Assembly: GCF_014203125.1 (NCBI RefSeq)
Contig: NZ_JACHIH010000031.1
Location: forward strand, 1 to 64,000
DNA: 64,000 bases
Reading direction: 5' to 3'
Source of the DNA: Rhodopseudomonas rhenobacensis
GTDB lineage: Bacteria; Pseudomonadota; Alphaproteobacteria; Rhizobiales; Xanthobacteraceae
The position numbers and the translations under genes were made by a program. Below, in pieces: positions 27,007 through 36,703 of the stretch. The stretch's first letter is position 1, and each line of letters starts with the position of its first letter. The notes beneath the pieces are model-generated. The model was not told where the DNA came from and searched no databases. It saw only the letters and a list, made by a program, of their open reading frames with translations.

Positions 27007-27462
27007 TCAGATCGGCTGCGGATCGAACCACAGCGTCATCTGGTAATCGATGGTCAGTTCTTCGCCGGCCTTGATCGCGCGCGACGCCAGAATATCGATC
27101 GTCAGCTCGTCGATATTGCGGATGAAGCTGCAGTTCGGCTGATAGGAGTGGCTGAGCAGGCTGGTGTGACCGAGCGCGATCGCGGCGCGGCCGCGGTGCT
27201 GATAGAGGTCTTCTTCGGTGGTGCCGTGCTCCCACATGAACACGTAGGTGAAGACGATCGTGCCGTCGACGATCGGACGCTCGGCGGAGGGAATCACCAG
27301 CACCGGGGAGCGTTCGATCAATTGCCCGGCTGGAATATCCGCAAGCGCGACGATGCCGCGTCCCCTCGCTCCGAAGTCTCTGATGCCAATAGGACCGCGG
27401 GTCGGCAGGCGTTCCGCTGCAATCCGCGAGCCGTGAAGTGTAACGCTACTATCATCCATCAT
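27007..27462 (-). CDS. SET-domain protein (putative lysine methyltransferase)
   Basis: 151 aa from ATG at 27462 (next codon is also ATG; the ribosome site is weak). SET core: GARGRGIVALADIPAGQLIERSPVLVI, the pseudoknot-forming LLSHSYQPNCSFIRN (variant of the NHSC motif), and GEELTIDYQ. Bacterial stand-alone SET proteins are about this size and methylate protein lysines. It is read toward the ATP-grasp cassette, so it is a separate transcript; the link to that cassette is positional only. Confidence 0.85.
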   Translation of the reverse strand: MMDDSSVTLHGSRIAAERLPTRGPIGIRDFGARGRGIVALADIPAGQLIERSPVLVIPSAERPIVDGTIVFTYVFMWEHGTTEEDLYQHRGRAAIALGHTSLLSHSYQPNCSFIRNIDELTIDILASRAIKAGEELTIDYQMTLWFDPQPI

Positions 27463-27542
27463 CGTTTTGAAACCGCGGCTTGCGGCAATGGTTCCAACAC
27501 AGATGCGGGTGTCTTCATGACGCCCGCGGGGACAGCTGCGCG

Positions 27543-27770
27543 CTACGGCTTGCCTGGCGACTTGCCGAAAAGCCCCGCGATCCGCGCTGCCACCCACCTC
27601 ATCGGTTTGAACGGCTCGGCGATATTCGACGTCGCACGCGCGTCGGCTTCGTCCCGCACCTCGCGTTCGGCCTGGGCCCGGTAGTCGGCCCTGTTGCCTT
27701 GGCGACGGGAGCGCACCTCCCACAGTTCGGTGGTTCGGCGGTCGATGCGTCGCTGCAGAAGATCGGTCAT
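27543..27770 (-). CDS. Small basic protein of unknown function
   Basis: 75 aa. Arg/Glu-rich, mainly helical, with a Trp-containing C-terminus (FKPMRWVAARIAGLFGKSPGKP). GAGGGG lies at good spacing before the ATG, which supports translation. It is read in the same direction as the SET gene, 80 bases upstream. No family recognised. Confidence 0.45.
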   Translation of the reverse strand: MTDLLQRRIDRRTTELWEVRSRRQGNRADYRAQAEREVRDEADARATSNIAEPFKPMRWVAARIAGLFGKSPGKP

Positions 27771-27941
27771 GAGGCCCCTCGTTCAATCAAGAGACGCGGT
27801 CTGAAAGTGTCCTTGAGGCTCGCGACGCGAGACGATGGACGTTGCGGGCCAATGTTCCTCGACCGGCGCGGTTCCTTAAGGTGACACGATTGTCGCGCCG
27901 TTGAAAGACGAGAAGCGAGCGTAGGCTTCCGTACCTGCGCC

Positions 27942-28544
27942 TCACTCCGGCAACGGCGGCAGATCGCCGGTCGAAAGCGCACGGGCTTCGGCTTTGCCGA
28001 CGCCGAGCGCGATCAGGACCCACTCGACGGTTTCCGCGGCGGCCTCCGACCAGGTCTGGGCGCCGTCGAGCGTGATTACCATCGCGCCCAGCGTCGCCCC
28101 GGAGATGAAATTCACCGCCGACGGCAATTGCGATTCGCCGAAGCCGTAGCGGCCGGCGGCCAAACCGGCCCGCAGGTCGGCGAGCGGTTGTCCGGTCCAG
28201 ATCACCCGCAAGGTCGCCGAACTGAGACCGAACCGGCAGATGAAGCGGCCGAGCTGCGGCTCGACATGGGCATGGCGGATCAACAGCCGCATCCCATTGG
28301 CCAGCCGCAGGATAGGATCGTCGCAGCCCTGCAGCGCCCGGATGATCTTCCCGTTCAGCTCAGCCGCCAGATGCGTTGCCACCAGGTCGAACAGCCCGGT
28401 CAGATCGTCGAGATTGTTGTAGATGGTGCCGCGAGCGACACCGGCCGCCTGCGCCAGATCGGTGACGCTGATCTGGGTCAGCCCGCGCTCGGCGAACAAC
28501 TGCATCGCCGCCCGATAGATCTGTCGTTGGGCGAGACTCGCCAT
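27942..28544 (-). CDS. TetR-family transcriptional repressor
   Basis: 200 aa. TetR N-terminal helix-turn-helix: IYRAAMQLFAERGLTQISVTDLAQAAGVARGTIYNNLDDLTGLF. The C-terminal ligand-binding domain is not assignable. Divergent from the HlyD-ABC exporter genes, with a perfect palindrome in the gap, the standard arrangement for a repressor of its neighbouring efflux pump and itself. Confidence 0.92.
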   Translation of the reverse strand: MASLAQRQIYRAAMQLFAERGLTQISVTDLAQAAGVARGTIYNNLDDLTGLFDLVATHLAAELNGKIIRALQGCDDPILRLANGMRLLIRHAHVEPQLGRFICRFGLSSATLRVIWTGQPLADLRAGLAAGRYGFGESQLPSAVNFISGATLGAMVITLDGAQTWSEAAAETVEWVLIALGVGKAEARALSTGDLPPLPE

Positions 28545-28568
28545 TGCCGAATAAACAACCTTGATCTC

Positions 28569-28590
28569 ATTTGAACATTGGTGTTCAAAT
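28569..28590. promoter_or_regulatory. Probable TetR operator
   Basis: ATTTGAACA and TGTTCAAAT are perfect 9-bp inverted arms around a 4-base TTGG spacer. It lies 25 bases upstream of the tetR start and about 106 bases before the HlyD start, so it can cover both promoters. Confidence 0.75.
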
Positions 28591-28695
28591 CAGCCACCGA
28601 CTTTGATCGCTGTCAAGCGCAATACATCAAACAAGCCAATAGGAAGGGAAGCGGCAGGCGGGACGGGCCATCAGCAACGGAAGCGGTGTCGGACG

Positions 28696-29736
28696 ATGAC
28701 GACCTTTTGCTACGCGATGCGCCGGCGCAGCCGGTTGTTAGTTGTCACCGCCCTCTGCGTCGGCGTCGGGCTTGCCGCGATGCCCGGCCCCAGCTTCGCC
28801 AACGACAAGCTCGACGCCCTGATCAGCAAGCTGCGGCCGGACCGGCTGCCCGATGGTTTCGTCGGCGCCAACGGCCGGCTGGAATCCGAACAGGTCGAGA
28901 TCGCCACCAAACTGCCCGGCCGGATCGCCGAGGTGTTGGTCAAGGAAGGCGACCAGGTCGAGAACGGTCAGTTGCTGGTGCGGATGGACGTCGCCGACAT
29001 CCAGGCGCAGCTGCAGGCCGCGCAGGCCCAGGCGCGCCGCGCCGAGCAGAGCAAGGCGGTCGCCGAGGCGGTGATCGCGCAGCGCGAGAGCGAGCAGAAG
29101 CTGGCGGCGCAGCAGCTCGGCCGCGCCGAGGCGCTGTTCGAGAAAGGCTTTTCGACCGCGGAAATCCTCGACCAGCGCCGCGCCGCACAGAACGTCACCG
29201 AGGCCGCATTGCTGGCGGCGAAGGCCAGCCTGAACGACGCCGCTGCCGCGATCGATGCCGCCCGTGCCGAGGTCGCGCGGATCAAGACCGTGCTCGCCGA
29301 CATGGAGCTGAAGGCGCCGCGCCGCGGCCGCATTCAATACAAGCTGGCGCAGGCCGGCGAGGTGCTCGGCGCCGGCGCCCGGGTGCTGACGCTGGTCGAT
29401 CTCACCGACGTCTACATGACGGTGTTCGTGCCCGCCAACGTCGCGGCGCATCTCGCCTATGGCGACGACGCGCGGCTGATCATCGACGCCATTGCGCAAT
29501 ACGTCGTGCCGGCGAAGGTCTCGTTCGTCGCCAGCGACGCGCAGTTCACGCCGAAGGCGGTGGAGACCAAGGAAGAGCGCGAGAAACTGATGTTCCGCGT
29601 CAAGCTGACGCTGCCGCCCGACCTGTTGCGCAAATACGAGCGCGAAGTGAAGACCGGGGTGCGCGGCATGGCTTACTTGCGGACCGCAACCGACAAAGCC
29701 TGGCCCGACAAGCTGACGGTGAAGCTGCCGCAATGA
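28696..29736 (+). CDS. HlyD-family periplasmic adaptor subunit
   Basis: 346 aa from ATG at 28696; an in-frame ATG at 28717 gives a cleaner signal sequence (MRRRSRLLVVTALCVGVGLA). Membrane-fusion protein of the YhiI/YbhG type: a lipoyl half-motif (SEQVEIATKLPGRIAEVLVKEGDQVENGQLLVRMD), a long alpha-hairpin coiled coil (about residues 100-210), then the second lipoyl half and beta-barrel. It links the inner-membrane ABC pump to an outer-membrane channel. Overlaps the ABC gene by four bases (ATGA). Confidence 0.9.
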   Translation: MTTFCYAMRRRSRLLVVTALCVGVGLAAMPGPSFANDKLDALISKLRPDRLPDGFVGANGRLESEQVEIATKLPGRIAEVLVKEGDQVENGQLLVRMDVADIQAQLQAAQAQARRAEQSKAVAEAVIAQRESEQKLAAQQLGRAEALFEKGFSTAEILDQRRAAQNVTEAALLAAKASLNDAAAAIDAARAEVARIKTVLADMELKAPRRGRIQYKLAQAGEVLGAGARVLTLVDLTDVYMTVFVPANVAAHLAYGDDARLIIDAIAQYVVPAKVSFVASDAQFTPKAVETKEEREKLMFRVKLTLPPDLLRKYEREVKTGVRGMAYLRTATDKAWPDKLTVKLPQ

Positions 29737-32459
29737 CCGGCTGCGCCGCCGAACTGACGCATGTGACTCATGTCTACGGCGCGACGCACGCGCTCGACGA
29801 CGTCACGCTGAGCCTTCCTGCCGGCCGGATGGTCGGGCTGATCGGGCCGGACGGCGTCGGCAAGTCGACGCTGCTGGCGCTGATCGCAGGCGTCCGGCGG
29901 ATGCAGACCGGCGAGGTCGCAGCGCTCGGCGGCGACATGCGCGATCCGCGGCATCGCGCCGCCTGCGCGGCGCGGATCGCCTACATGCCGCAGGGGCTCG
30001 GCCGCAATCTCTACCCGACGCTGTCGGTGTTCGAAAATCTCGACTTCTTCGGCCGGCTGTTCGGCCAGGGCGCCGCCGAACGCAACGCCCGCATCGCGGA
30101 CCTGTTGCGCGCGACCGGGCTGTCGCCATTCGCCGAGCGCCCGGCCGGCAAGCTGTCGGGCGGCATGAAGCAGAAGCTGTCGCTGTGCTGCGCGCTGATC
30201 CACGATCCCGATCTGCTGATCCTCGACGAGCCGACCACCGGCGTCGATCCGTTGTCGCGCCGCCAGTTCTGGGAACTGATCGACCGGATCCGGGCCCGCC
30301 GTCCGCAGATGAGCGTCGTCGTCGCCACCGCCTATATGGAGGAGGCCGACCGCTTCGACTGGCTCGCCGTACTCAACGACGGCAAGCTGATCGGCTCCGG
30401 TTCGCCGGCAGAGCTGCGCGCGCAGACGCAGCAGTCGACGCTCGATGCGGTCTTCATCGCGCTGTTGCCGCCGGAGGCGCGCGCCGACCACACGCCGGTG
30501 GTGTTGCCGCCGCTGCCGGATGGCGGCGACGGCTATGCGATCGAGGCCGAGAACCTGACTTGCCGGTTCGGCGATTTCACCGCGGTCGATCACGTCAGCT
30601 TCCAGATCCGGCGTGGCGAGATCTTCGGCTTCCTCGGCTCCAACGGCTGCGGCAAATCCACCACCATGAAGATGCTGACCGGGCTGTTGACGCCGAGCGA
30701 GGGCGAAGCGCGGCTGTTCGGCGAAAGGCTCGACGCCTCCGACATGGCGACGCGGCGGCGGGTCGGCTACATGTCGCAGAGCTTCTCGCTCTATGCCGAA
30801 TTGACGGTGCGGCAGAACCTGTTGCTGCACGCGCAATTGTTCGAACTGCCGAGCGCCGAGATCCCCGGCCGGGTCGCCGAGATGCTGGAGCGCTTCGACC
30901 TCGGCGAGGCGGCGGACGCCCGCCCTGACAGCCTGCCGCTCGGCCTGCGCCAGCGGCTGCAACTCGCGGTCGCGGTGATCCATCGCCCCGAGGTGCTGAT
31001 CCTCGACGAGCCGACCTCCGGCGTCGATCCGGTGGCGCGGGATTCGTTCTGGCGGATGCTGATCCGGCTGTCGCGCGAGGACGGCGTCACCATCTTCATC
31101 TCCACGCATTTCATGAACGAGGCGGAGCGCTGCGACCGCATCTCGCTGATGCATGCCGGCAAGGTGCTGGCGATCGGCGCGCCGCAAGACCTGGTCGCCC
31201 GCCGCCACGCAGCCGATCTCGAACAGACCTTCATCGGCTATCTCGAAGAGGCCAGCGCCGAACCGCCGGCCGCCGCCGAGCCGACGGGCTTCGCGGCGCC
31301 GCGCCCGACCACGGCGAGCGGCGCGACGCGACGCCGGTTCGATCCGGCGCGGCTGTGGGCCTATGCGCGGCGCGAGGCCATGGAGATCCTGCGCGACCGG
31401 CTGCGGCTCGCCTTCGCGCTGCTCGGCCCATTGGTGCTGATGCTGACCTTCGGCTACGGCATTTCGTTCGACGTCGAGAACCTGACCTACGCGGTGTACG
31501 ACCAGGACAATTCGCTGGAGAGCCGCGAATTCCTCGAAAGCTTTTCCGGCTCGCGCTATTTCCGCCAGGCCCGCGACATCGTCTCCACGGCCGATGGCGA
31601 CCGCCGGCTGGCTTCCGGCGAACTCAAGCTCACCATCGAGATCCCGCACGATTTCGGTCGCGACCTCGAAGCCGGCAAGACGCCCGAGATCGCGATATGG
31701 ATCGACGGCGCGATGCCGTTCCGCGCCGAAACCATCCGCTCCTACGTCACCGGCCTGACGCAGAGCTATCTCGCCGAGCAATATCGGCGGCACAGCCTCG
31801 CGTCGCAGCCCGCGCCGATCCAGATCGAGACCCGGTTTCGCTACAATCAGGCGTTCCAGAGCGTCTACTCGATCATCCCCGGCGTGATCATGCTGATCCT
31901 GATGCTGATCCCGGCGATGCTGACCGCGGTCGGCGTGGTGCGCGAGAAGGAAGTCGGCTCGATCGCCAATTTCCGCTCGACCCCGGTCACCGCGGCGGAA
32001 TTCCTGCTCGGCAAGCAGGTGCCCTACGCGCTGTTGTCGTTCTTCAGCTTCGGCCTGCTGCTCGCCGGCGCGCAGCTGCTGTTCGGCCTGCCGGTGCGGG
32101 GCTCGGCGGTCGGGCTGATCGGCGGCGCGCTGCTCTACGTGTTCGCCACCACCGCGATGGGCATCCTGTTCTCGTCGTTCCTGCGCACACAGGTATCGGC
32201 GATCTTCGTCGTCGCGGTGGTGTCGATCATTCCGGCGGTCAACTTCTCCGGGCTGCTGGTGCCGGTGTCGTCGCTGTCGCAACTCGGCCGGATCTTCGGC
32301 CTGGCGTTCCCCTGCGGCTGGTTTCAGGAGATCAGCATCGGCGCCTTCACCAAGGGCCTCAGCCTTGCAACGCTGGCGCCGAACCTCGCCGTGCTGTTCG
32401 GTTTCGGCGTGGCTTATCTGGCTTGCGCGATCCTCGCGCTGCGCAAGCAGGAGGCCTGA
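29733..32459 (+). CDS. ABC exporter: two ATPase domains fused to an ABC-2 permease (RbbA/YhiH type)
   Basis: 908 aa. The first ATPase has Walker A GPDGVGKST, signature LSGGMKQKL and Walker B LLILDEPTTGVD. The second has GSNGCGKST and VLILDEPTSGVD, but its signature is LPLGLRQRL instead of LSGGQ, as is usual in this family. The C-terminal 370 residues form an ABC-2 permease with one N-terminal and about five C-terminal membrane helices around a periplasmic loop. Pumps with HlyD and the next permease; substrate unknown (drugs, hydrophobic acids). Confidence 0.92.
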   Translation: MTGCAAELTHVTHVYGATHALDDVTLSLPAGRMVGLIGPDGVGKSTLLALIAGVRRMQTGEVAALGGDMRDPRHRAACAARIAYMPQGLGRNLYPTLSVFENLDFFGRLFGQGAAERNARIADLLRATGLSPFAERPAGKLSGGMKQKLSLCCALIHDPDLLILDEPTTGVDPLSRRQFWELIDRIRARRPQMSVVVATAYMEEADRFDWLAVLNDGKLIGSGSPAELRAQTQQSTLDAVFIALLPPEARADHTPVVLPPLPDGGDGYAIEAENLTCRFGDFTAVDHVSFQIRRGEIFGFLGSNGCGKSTTMKMLTGLLTPSEGEARLFGERLDASDMATRRRVGYMSQSFSLYAELTVRQNLLLHAQLFELPSAEIPGRVAEMLERFDLGEAADARPDSLPLGLRQRLQLAVAVIHRPEVLILDEPTSGVDPVARDSFWRMLIRLSREDGVTIFISTHFMNEAERCDRISLMHAGKVLAIGAPQDLVARRHAADLEQTFIGYLEEASAEPPAAAEPTGFAAPRPTTASGATRRRFDPARLWAYARREAMEILRDRLRLAFALLGPLVLMLTFGYGISFDVENLTYAVYDQDNSLESREFLESFSGSRYFRQARDIVSTADGDRRLASGELKLTIEIPHDFGRDLEAGKTPEIAIWIDGAMPFRAETIRSYVTGLTQSYLAEQYRRHSLASQPAPIQIETRFRYNQAFQSVYSIIPGVIMLILMLIPAMLTAVGVVREKEVGSIANFRSTPVTAAEFLLGKQVPYALLSFFSFGLLLAGAQLLFGLPVRGSAVGLIGGALLYVFATTAMGILFSSFLRTQVSAIFVVAVVSIIPAVNFSGLLVPVSSLSQLGRIFGLAFPCGWFQEISIGAFTKGLSLATLAPNLAVLFGFGVAYLACAILALRKQEA

Positions 32460-32461
32460 GC

Positions 32462-33589
32462 ATGCGATCGATGCTGCGGCATATCGGGCGTCTCACCGGC
32501 AAGGAGCTGCGCAGCCTGTGGGCCGATCCGATCCTGCTCGCCTTCATCTTCTACGTGTTCAGCTTCGCGGTCTACACCATCGCGACCGGCGCGAAGTTCG
32601 AGGTCGAAGCGGCGCGGGTCGCCGTCGTCGACGAGGATCATTCCGAACTGTCGCGGCGGATCAGCGCCGCGCTGCTGCCGCCATTGTTCAGGACGGCGGA
32701 CGCCATCAGCCCGGCCGAGATCGACCAGGCGATGGACGCCGGCCGCTACGTCTTCGTGGTCGAGATCCCGCCGCAGTTCGAATCCGACGCGTTGTCCGGC
32801 AAGTCGCCCACGGTGCAGATCAACGTCGACGCCACCGCGATGGCGATCGCCGGCAACGGCGCGGTCGACATCCAGAGCATCGTGCTGCGCGAGACCGCGA
32901 GCTATCTGCGCAAGGATTCCGGCAGCAGCAAACCGCCGGTCGACGTGGTGGTGCGCGCCAAATTCAATCCCAACCTCAATTCGATGTGGTTCACCTCGGT
33001 GATGCAGGTGATCAACAACATCGCGATCCTGTCGATTATCCTGACCGGCACCGCGCTGATCCGCGAGCGCGAGCGCGGCACCATCGAGCATCTGTTGGTG
33101 ATGCCGGTGACGCCGCTGGAGATCATGCTGGCGAAGATCATCGCCAACGGCGCGGTGATCGTCGGCGCGGCGCTGGTGTCGCTGCAGACCGTGGTGCGCG
33201 GCATCCTCGGCGTGCCGATCGCGGGCTCGCTGCCGCTGTTCACCTTCGGCGTGGTGCTGTTCATGTTTTCCGTCACCGCGCTCGGCCTGCTGCTGGCGAC
33301 CTATGCGCGCACCATGCCGCAATTCGGCCTGCTGGCGCTGCCGGTGATCGTCATGCTGTATCTGTTGTCCGGCAGCACCACGCCGCTGGAAACCATGCCG
33401 GCCTGGCTGCAATTCGTCATGCAGTTCACGCCGAACGCGCAGTTCGTCGCCTTCGCGCAGGCGGTGCTTTACCGCGGCGCCGGAATCGAGCTGGTCTGGT
33501 TCCAGCTTGTAGCGATGGCGGCGATCGGCCTGACCACGCTCGCGATCTGCCGGGTGCGGTTCGCCAAGACCATCGCGGCGCAGGACTAA
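32462..33589 (+). CDS. ABC-2 type permease subunit (YhhJ/YbhR type)
   Basis: 375 aa, starting 2 bases after the previous stop. N-terminal membrane helix (ADPILLAFIFYVFSFAVYTIA), a large periplasmic domain, then five helices including NIAILSIILTGTALIRERERGTIEHLLVMPVTP, the hallmark of ABC-2 exporters. Forms a heterodimer with the permease half of the preceding fusion protein. Last gene of the exporter operon. Confidence 0.92.
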   Translation: MRSMLRHIGRLTGKELRSLWADPILLAFIFYVFSFAVYTIATGAKFEVEAARVAVVDEDHSELSRRISAALLPPLFRTADAISPAEIDQAMDAGRYVFVVEIPPQFESDALSGKSPTVQINVDATAMAIAGNGAVDIQSIVLRETASYLRKDSGSSKPPVDVVVRAKFNPNLNSMWFTSVMQVINNIAILSIILTGTALIRERERGTIEHLLVMPVTPLEIMLAKIIANGAVIVGAALVSLQTVVRGILGVPIAGSLPLFTFGVVLFMFSVTALGLLLATYARTMPQFGLLALPVIVMLYLLSGSTTPLETMPAWLQFVMQFTPNAQFVAFAQAVLYRGAGIELVWFQLVAMAAIGLTTLAICRVRFAKTIAAQD

Positions 33590-33787
33590 GCGGACGGGGC
33601 GGCGCGAGAGGGCTGGCTGCGAGCGAGTGCAAAGCTCGACGATCTGCCAGTTCGCATGGTGCAACGCGGCATCGCGAGCACCCCGCGCCAAAACACCTCT
33701 CTGAGATAGTGGGTGAACCTTTCCACAACCAGCGCGACAGACGTGAAGGGCGTTCGCAACCGATCCTCAGTCAGGGGAGCGTCGCAA

Positions 33788-36703
33788 ATGGCAAACCGAT
33801 CCGGAAAAGTCAGCCCGCGCGGAATTGATAACGACAATGAAGCCGCCGCGGGCTCCGATGCCTTGGGGCTTCTGCAGAAAGTCGTCAGCGGCGACAAGCC
33901 GGAGGCCGCCGTCGGCTCGCTGGTGTCACGTCTGCAGTTCAGCAGCTACGCCATCGCCGATCTGATCCGCGATGCCGGTGAGTTGAAGCATCGACTGACC
34001 TCCGGCGCGACGGCTTCGGACCGCGTGCTCGATGGCTGGAAGCGATTGGACGACGCCGTGGCTCAGTGCCTGCTGCGAACGTCGGTTTCCCACGAACGCT
34101 TCATCGAAAACACCTTGCATGCCTTCTGCGAATTCGACCGCAACGGCACTATCATTTACGGCAACGCCAAGATGCTTGCCGCCGTCCCCGATTGTTTGGG
34201 ACGTCAGCTTGCAACGTTGTTCGGCGCAATGGCCGACGATGTCAGCAGATTGATGTTCAATCCCGGACCACGCGAGCTGCGAGAGTTGGAACTGAAAACC
34301 CCGCATGGGCATCGGCCGGTTCTGGCGGAGTTCGGCCGGATCCATCCCGGCGTCGACGGCAACGGTTATGCGCTGCTGGTGGATCTATCGAAACTGGTCG
34401 ATGCGGAGCGCCGGGCGATGGAAGCCGCTCCGCTCGGCATGCTGAGAATCGATGCCAGTCAGAAGATCCTCTACGCCAACCACAAGGCTCTCGAATTCCT
34501 CGGGCAGGAACTCGCCGGCGTCGTCGGAAAGAACGTCTCGGATTTCGCGGGCGGCGATACCCCCGTGCCGGGCGAGGCTTCGGCATACAAGCGACGTATC
34601 GTCATGCAGCCGCGCCCCGGAGTGTCGTTCACCGTACTGGTCACGAGCGTGCCGTCATTCGACACCACGGGCGCCGTGGTCGGAAAGCTGGTGACGCTGG
34701 AGCGGATCGATCACCAACTCGGCCGAAAGCAGATTGCCGAATTGGTCGCAACCGAGCAGAACTACGCGGTGCTGTTCGACAAGATCATGGCGGTGGTCGA
34801 GCGTTTCGTTCCCTTCGACCGCGCCGAGCTCCGAATCTATACCCCGGGCAACACGTATTCACGGCCGATCTGCTGTTACCCGAAGGAAACCGACACCAGC
34901 TTCGCGCGCTGGTTTCCAATCCCGGAGGCGTTTCGCAACTGGTGGGACCGCCCGCACACCTGGCTCGACGACATCGCCGAGTATCTTGCCGAGAGCGAGG
35001 TTGGCCTGAAGGTGAGCCAGCACCCCGACACGCAACGCGTCCTCAATCAGCAGATACGAAGCTTCGTCGGCGTCGCGGTGCGCAAAGACGGCAGGCTCAT
35101 CGGGGCGTTGAACCTGCTGTCGAAGCAGCGTGGCATCTACAACGACGAAACGGAAGACGACCTTCGCCGGCTCGCCGTGCATCAGGTGCTCGGCGCCGTA
35201 TTCAATGGCTATGAACGCGACGAACGCGCGTTCGTGATGGAACTGATCCAGGACATTTCGCGATCGACCGACCGCCAGCAACTGGCCAAGACCGTGGTCA
35301 CGGGTCTGGTCTCGTTCTTCGGCTACCAATACGCCTCGATCTTCAAGGTCAACGCCATCCGCGGCCATTTTACCATGCTGGCGCAAAGCGCGAGCCCCGA
35401 CAGCAAGTTCGATGTGCCGGACGATTTTCGCTGGCCGCTCGATCAAGGCATCTTGGGGCTCGCTTACGCACGAAAGGCCTATGCGCTTCTCAACGATCCG
35501 GACGACGGCAGCGACGAAGCCAAGGCCTTCACGTCGGTCGAACCCTATCGGACAAAGTCGGAATTGTGCGTCCCGCTGGTGATTCGCGGCAGCGTGCTGT
35601 GGATGCTGAATCTCGAGGACGGCCGCACCCACGCCTTCACCAGCCCGGAAGTCGAACTGATCCGCAATATCGTCGACCAGATGCTGCCGACCATCGAGCT
35701 TTTGTTTCAGCGCCTGGTCTTGGTGCAGGTGTTCGAGCGGTTCCCGCAGGGCGCCGTGCTGATCGAGCTGACCGGGCGAATTCTGGCCTGCAGCGCCGAG
35801 GCGCGTTCGATGTTCGAGCGGGACTCGGTGTCGAACACCGACAATATCGCCGAATTTCTCGCGCCGGAGGCTTTCGAGCAGCTGAAGCCGCCCGGCGGCA
35901 CACGCGTCGCGGCCGTGGTGAACGGGACCCGCGGCGGCAAGACCTCCGTATTGCTGTCGAGCTTCACCTTGTCGGAAGAGTACGATCACGTCGTTGTGGT
36001 GATCGAACGGCTCGACGAGCTGGAGTGGCGGCGGGACTTTCAGGCGTTGCGGGTGTCGCTGGCCGAGGCCGCGACGCAGGTTCGGGTGCCGTTGTCGCTG
36101 GCTTCGACCTTCGTGCAGCAGCTGGAACATTGCACGTCCGAGGTCGAGCGCGCCGACCTCGTCGAAAAAGCCTCTCGGCAGCTCAGCCGGATCGAGCTGA
36201 CCTACGATCGGGTGATGGCGGCCGCGGATCTCAATCGTCTGTCGGCGGAGAAGCCCGGCGCGGTGAATATCCGCGACATGCTGCAACTCATCCTCGCCGA
36301 CCTTCCGAAGTCGAAGGTTCCAGCGGCAAAGCTGCAAAGCGGCAGGACCGCGCCGGTGGTTGTTGCGGACGCCCACCGGGTACATTTCGTCCTGGCGTCG
36401 ATGCTGGCCTATCTTCTGCGAGCGCGGTCCAGCACCGCACCGATAGCCATCACGCTGCACGAGCTGGGCCACGACGTCGCGGTCGAGATGACCGGCGCGG
36501 TGCGCGCGCTGGCGGAGGACGAGGCGCTGCGCGATCTCGTCGAGTCGGCGCGTTCGCAGATTGCGCTGGGCGAGGACGTCCTCAAGCGCGTCGCCGAAAC
36601 CTATGGCGGATCATTCCAGCGGGAGGACCTGCCGCAAGGGCACGTCCGGCTTCGGCTCCAGTTACCCCAGGTCGCACCCCAACCCCGTGCAATGAAGGCG
36701 TGA
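33788..36703 (+). CDS. PAS-PAS-GAF-GAF-PAS sensor with degenerate histidine-kinase core
   Basis: 971 aa from ATG at 33788 (GGGGAG upstream); an ATG at 33713 is in frame but has no site. Soluble, with no membrane helices. Approximate order: helical N-terminus, PAS 104-200, PAS 211-315, GAF 323-475, GAF 480-640, PAS-like 648-720, dimerisation helices 740-815, ATPase-like 820-960. The H-box reads ATQVRVPLS where active kinases have SHELRTPLT, so the phospho-acceptor His is Thr763. The N-box Asn is missing (LASMLAYLLRARSS) and no G-boxes are visible. It should sense a ligand or redox state and signal without phosphotransfer. The stop overlaps the CHAT protease start (TGATG). Domain limits are by eye. 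Confidence 0.75.
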   Translation: MANRSGKVSPRGIDNDNEAAAGSDALGLLQKVVSGDKPEAAVGSLVSRLQFSSYAIADLIRDAGELKHRLTSGATASDRVLDGWKRLDDAVAQCLLRTSVSHERFIENTLHAFCEFDRNGTIIYGNAKMLAAVPDCLGRQLATLFGAMADDVSRLMFNPGPRELRELELKTPHGHRPVLAEFGRIHPGVDGNGYALLVDLSKLVDAERRAMEAAPLGMLRIDASQKILYANHKALEFLGQELAGVVGKNVSDFAGGDTPVPGEASAYKRRIVMQPRPGVSFTVLVTSVPSFDTTGAVVGKLVTLERIDHQLGRKQIAELVATEQNYAVLFDKIMAVVERFVPFDRAELRIYTPGNTYSRPICCYPKETDTSFARWFPIPEAFRNWWDRPHTWLDDIAEYLAESEVGLKVSQHPDTQRVLNQQIRSFVGVAVRKDGRLIGALNLLSKQRGIYNDETEDDLRRLAVHQVLGAVFNGYERDERAFVMELIQDISRSTDRQQLAKTVVTGLVSFFGYQYASIFKVNAIRGHFTMLAQSASPDSKFDVPDDFRWPLDQGILGLAYARKAYALLNDPDDGSDEAKAFTSVEPYRTKSELCVPLVIRGSVLWMLNLEDGRTHAFTSPEVELIRNIVDQMLPTIELLFQRLVLVQVFERFPQGAVLIELTGRILACSAEARSMFERDSVSNTDNIAEFLAPEAFEQLKPPGGTRVAAVVNGTRGGKTSVLLSSFTLSEEYDHVVVVIERLDELEWRRDFQALRVSLAEAATQVRVPLSLASTFVQQLEHCTSEVERADLVEKASRQLSRIELTYDRVMAAADLNRLSAEKPGAVNIRDMLQLILADLPKSKVPAAKLQSGRTAPVVVADAHRVHFVLASMLAYLLRARSSTAPIAITLHELGHDVAVEMTGAVRALAEDEALRDLVESARSQIALGEDVLKRVAETYGGSFQREDLPQGHVRLRLQLPQVAPQPRAMKA

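Noticed and set aside
27007-27786. 259-aa version of the SET protein
   Set aside because: The N-terminal 108 residues overlap the 27543-27770 gene in another frame and show no SET-related features; the domain begins after 27462.
29673-32282. 869-aa minus-strand ORF across the ABC exporter
   Set aside because: Exact antisense shadow of a clear ABC protein; no recognisable domain.
34859-36472. 537-aa minus-strand ORF inside the sensor gene
   Set aside because: Antisense shadow; the plus-strand frame has coherent PAS/GAF domains and coupling to the CHAT gene.
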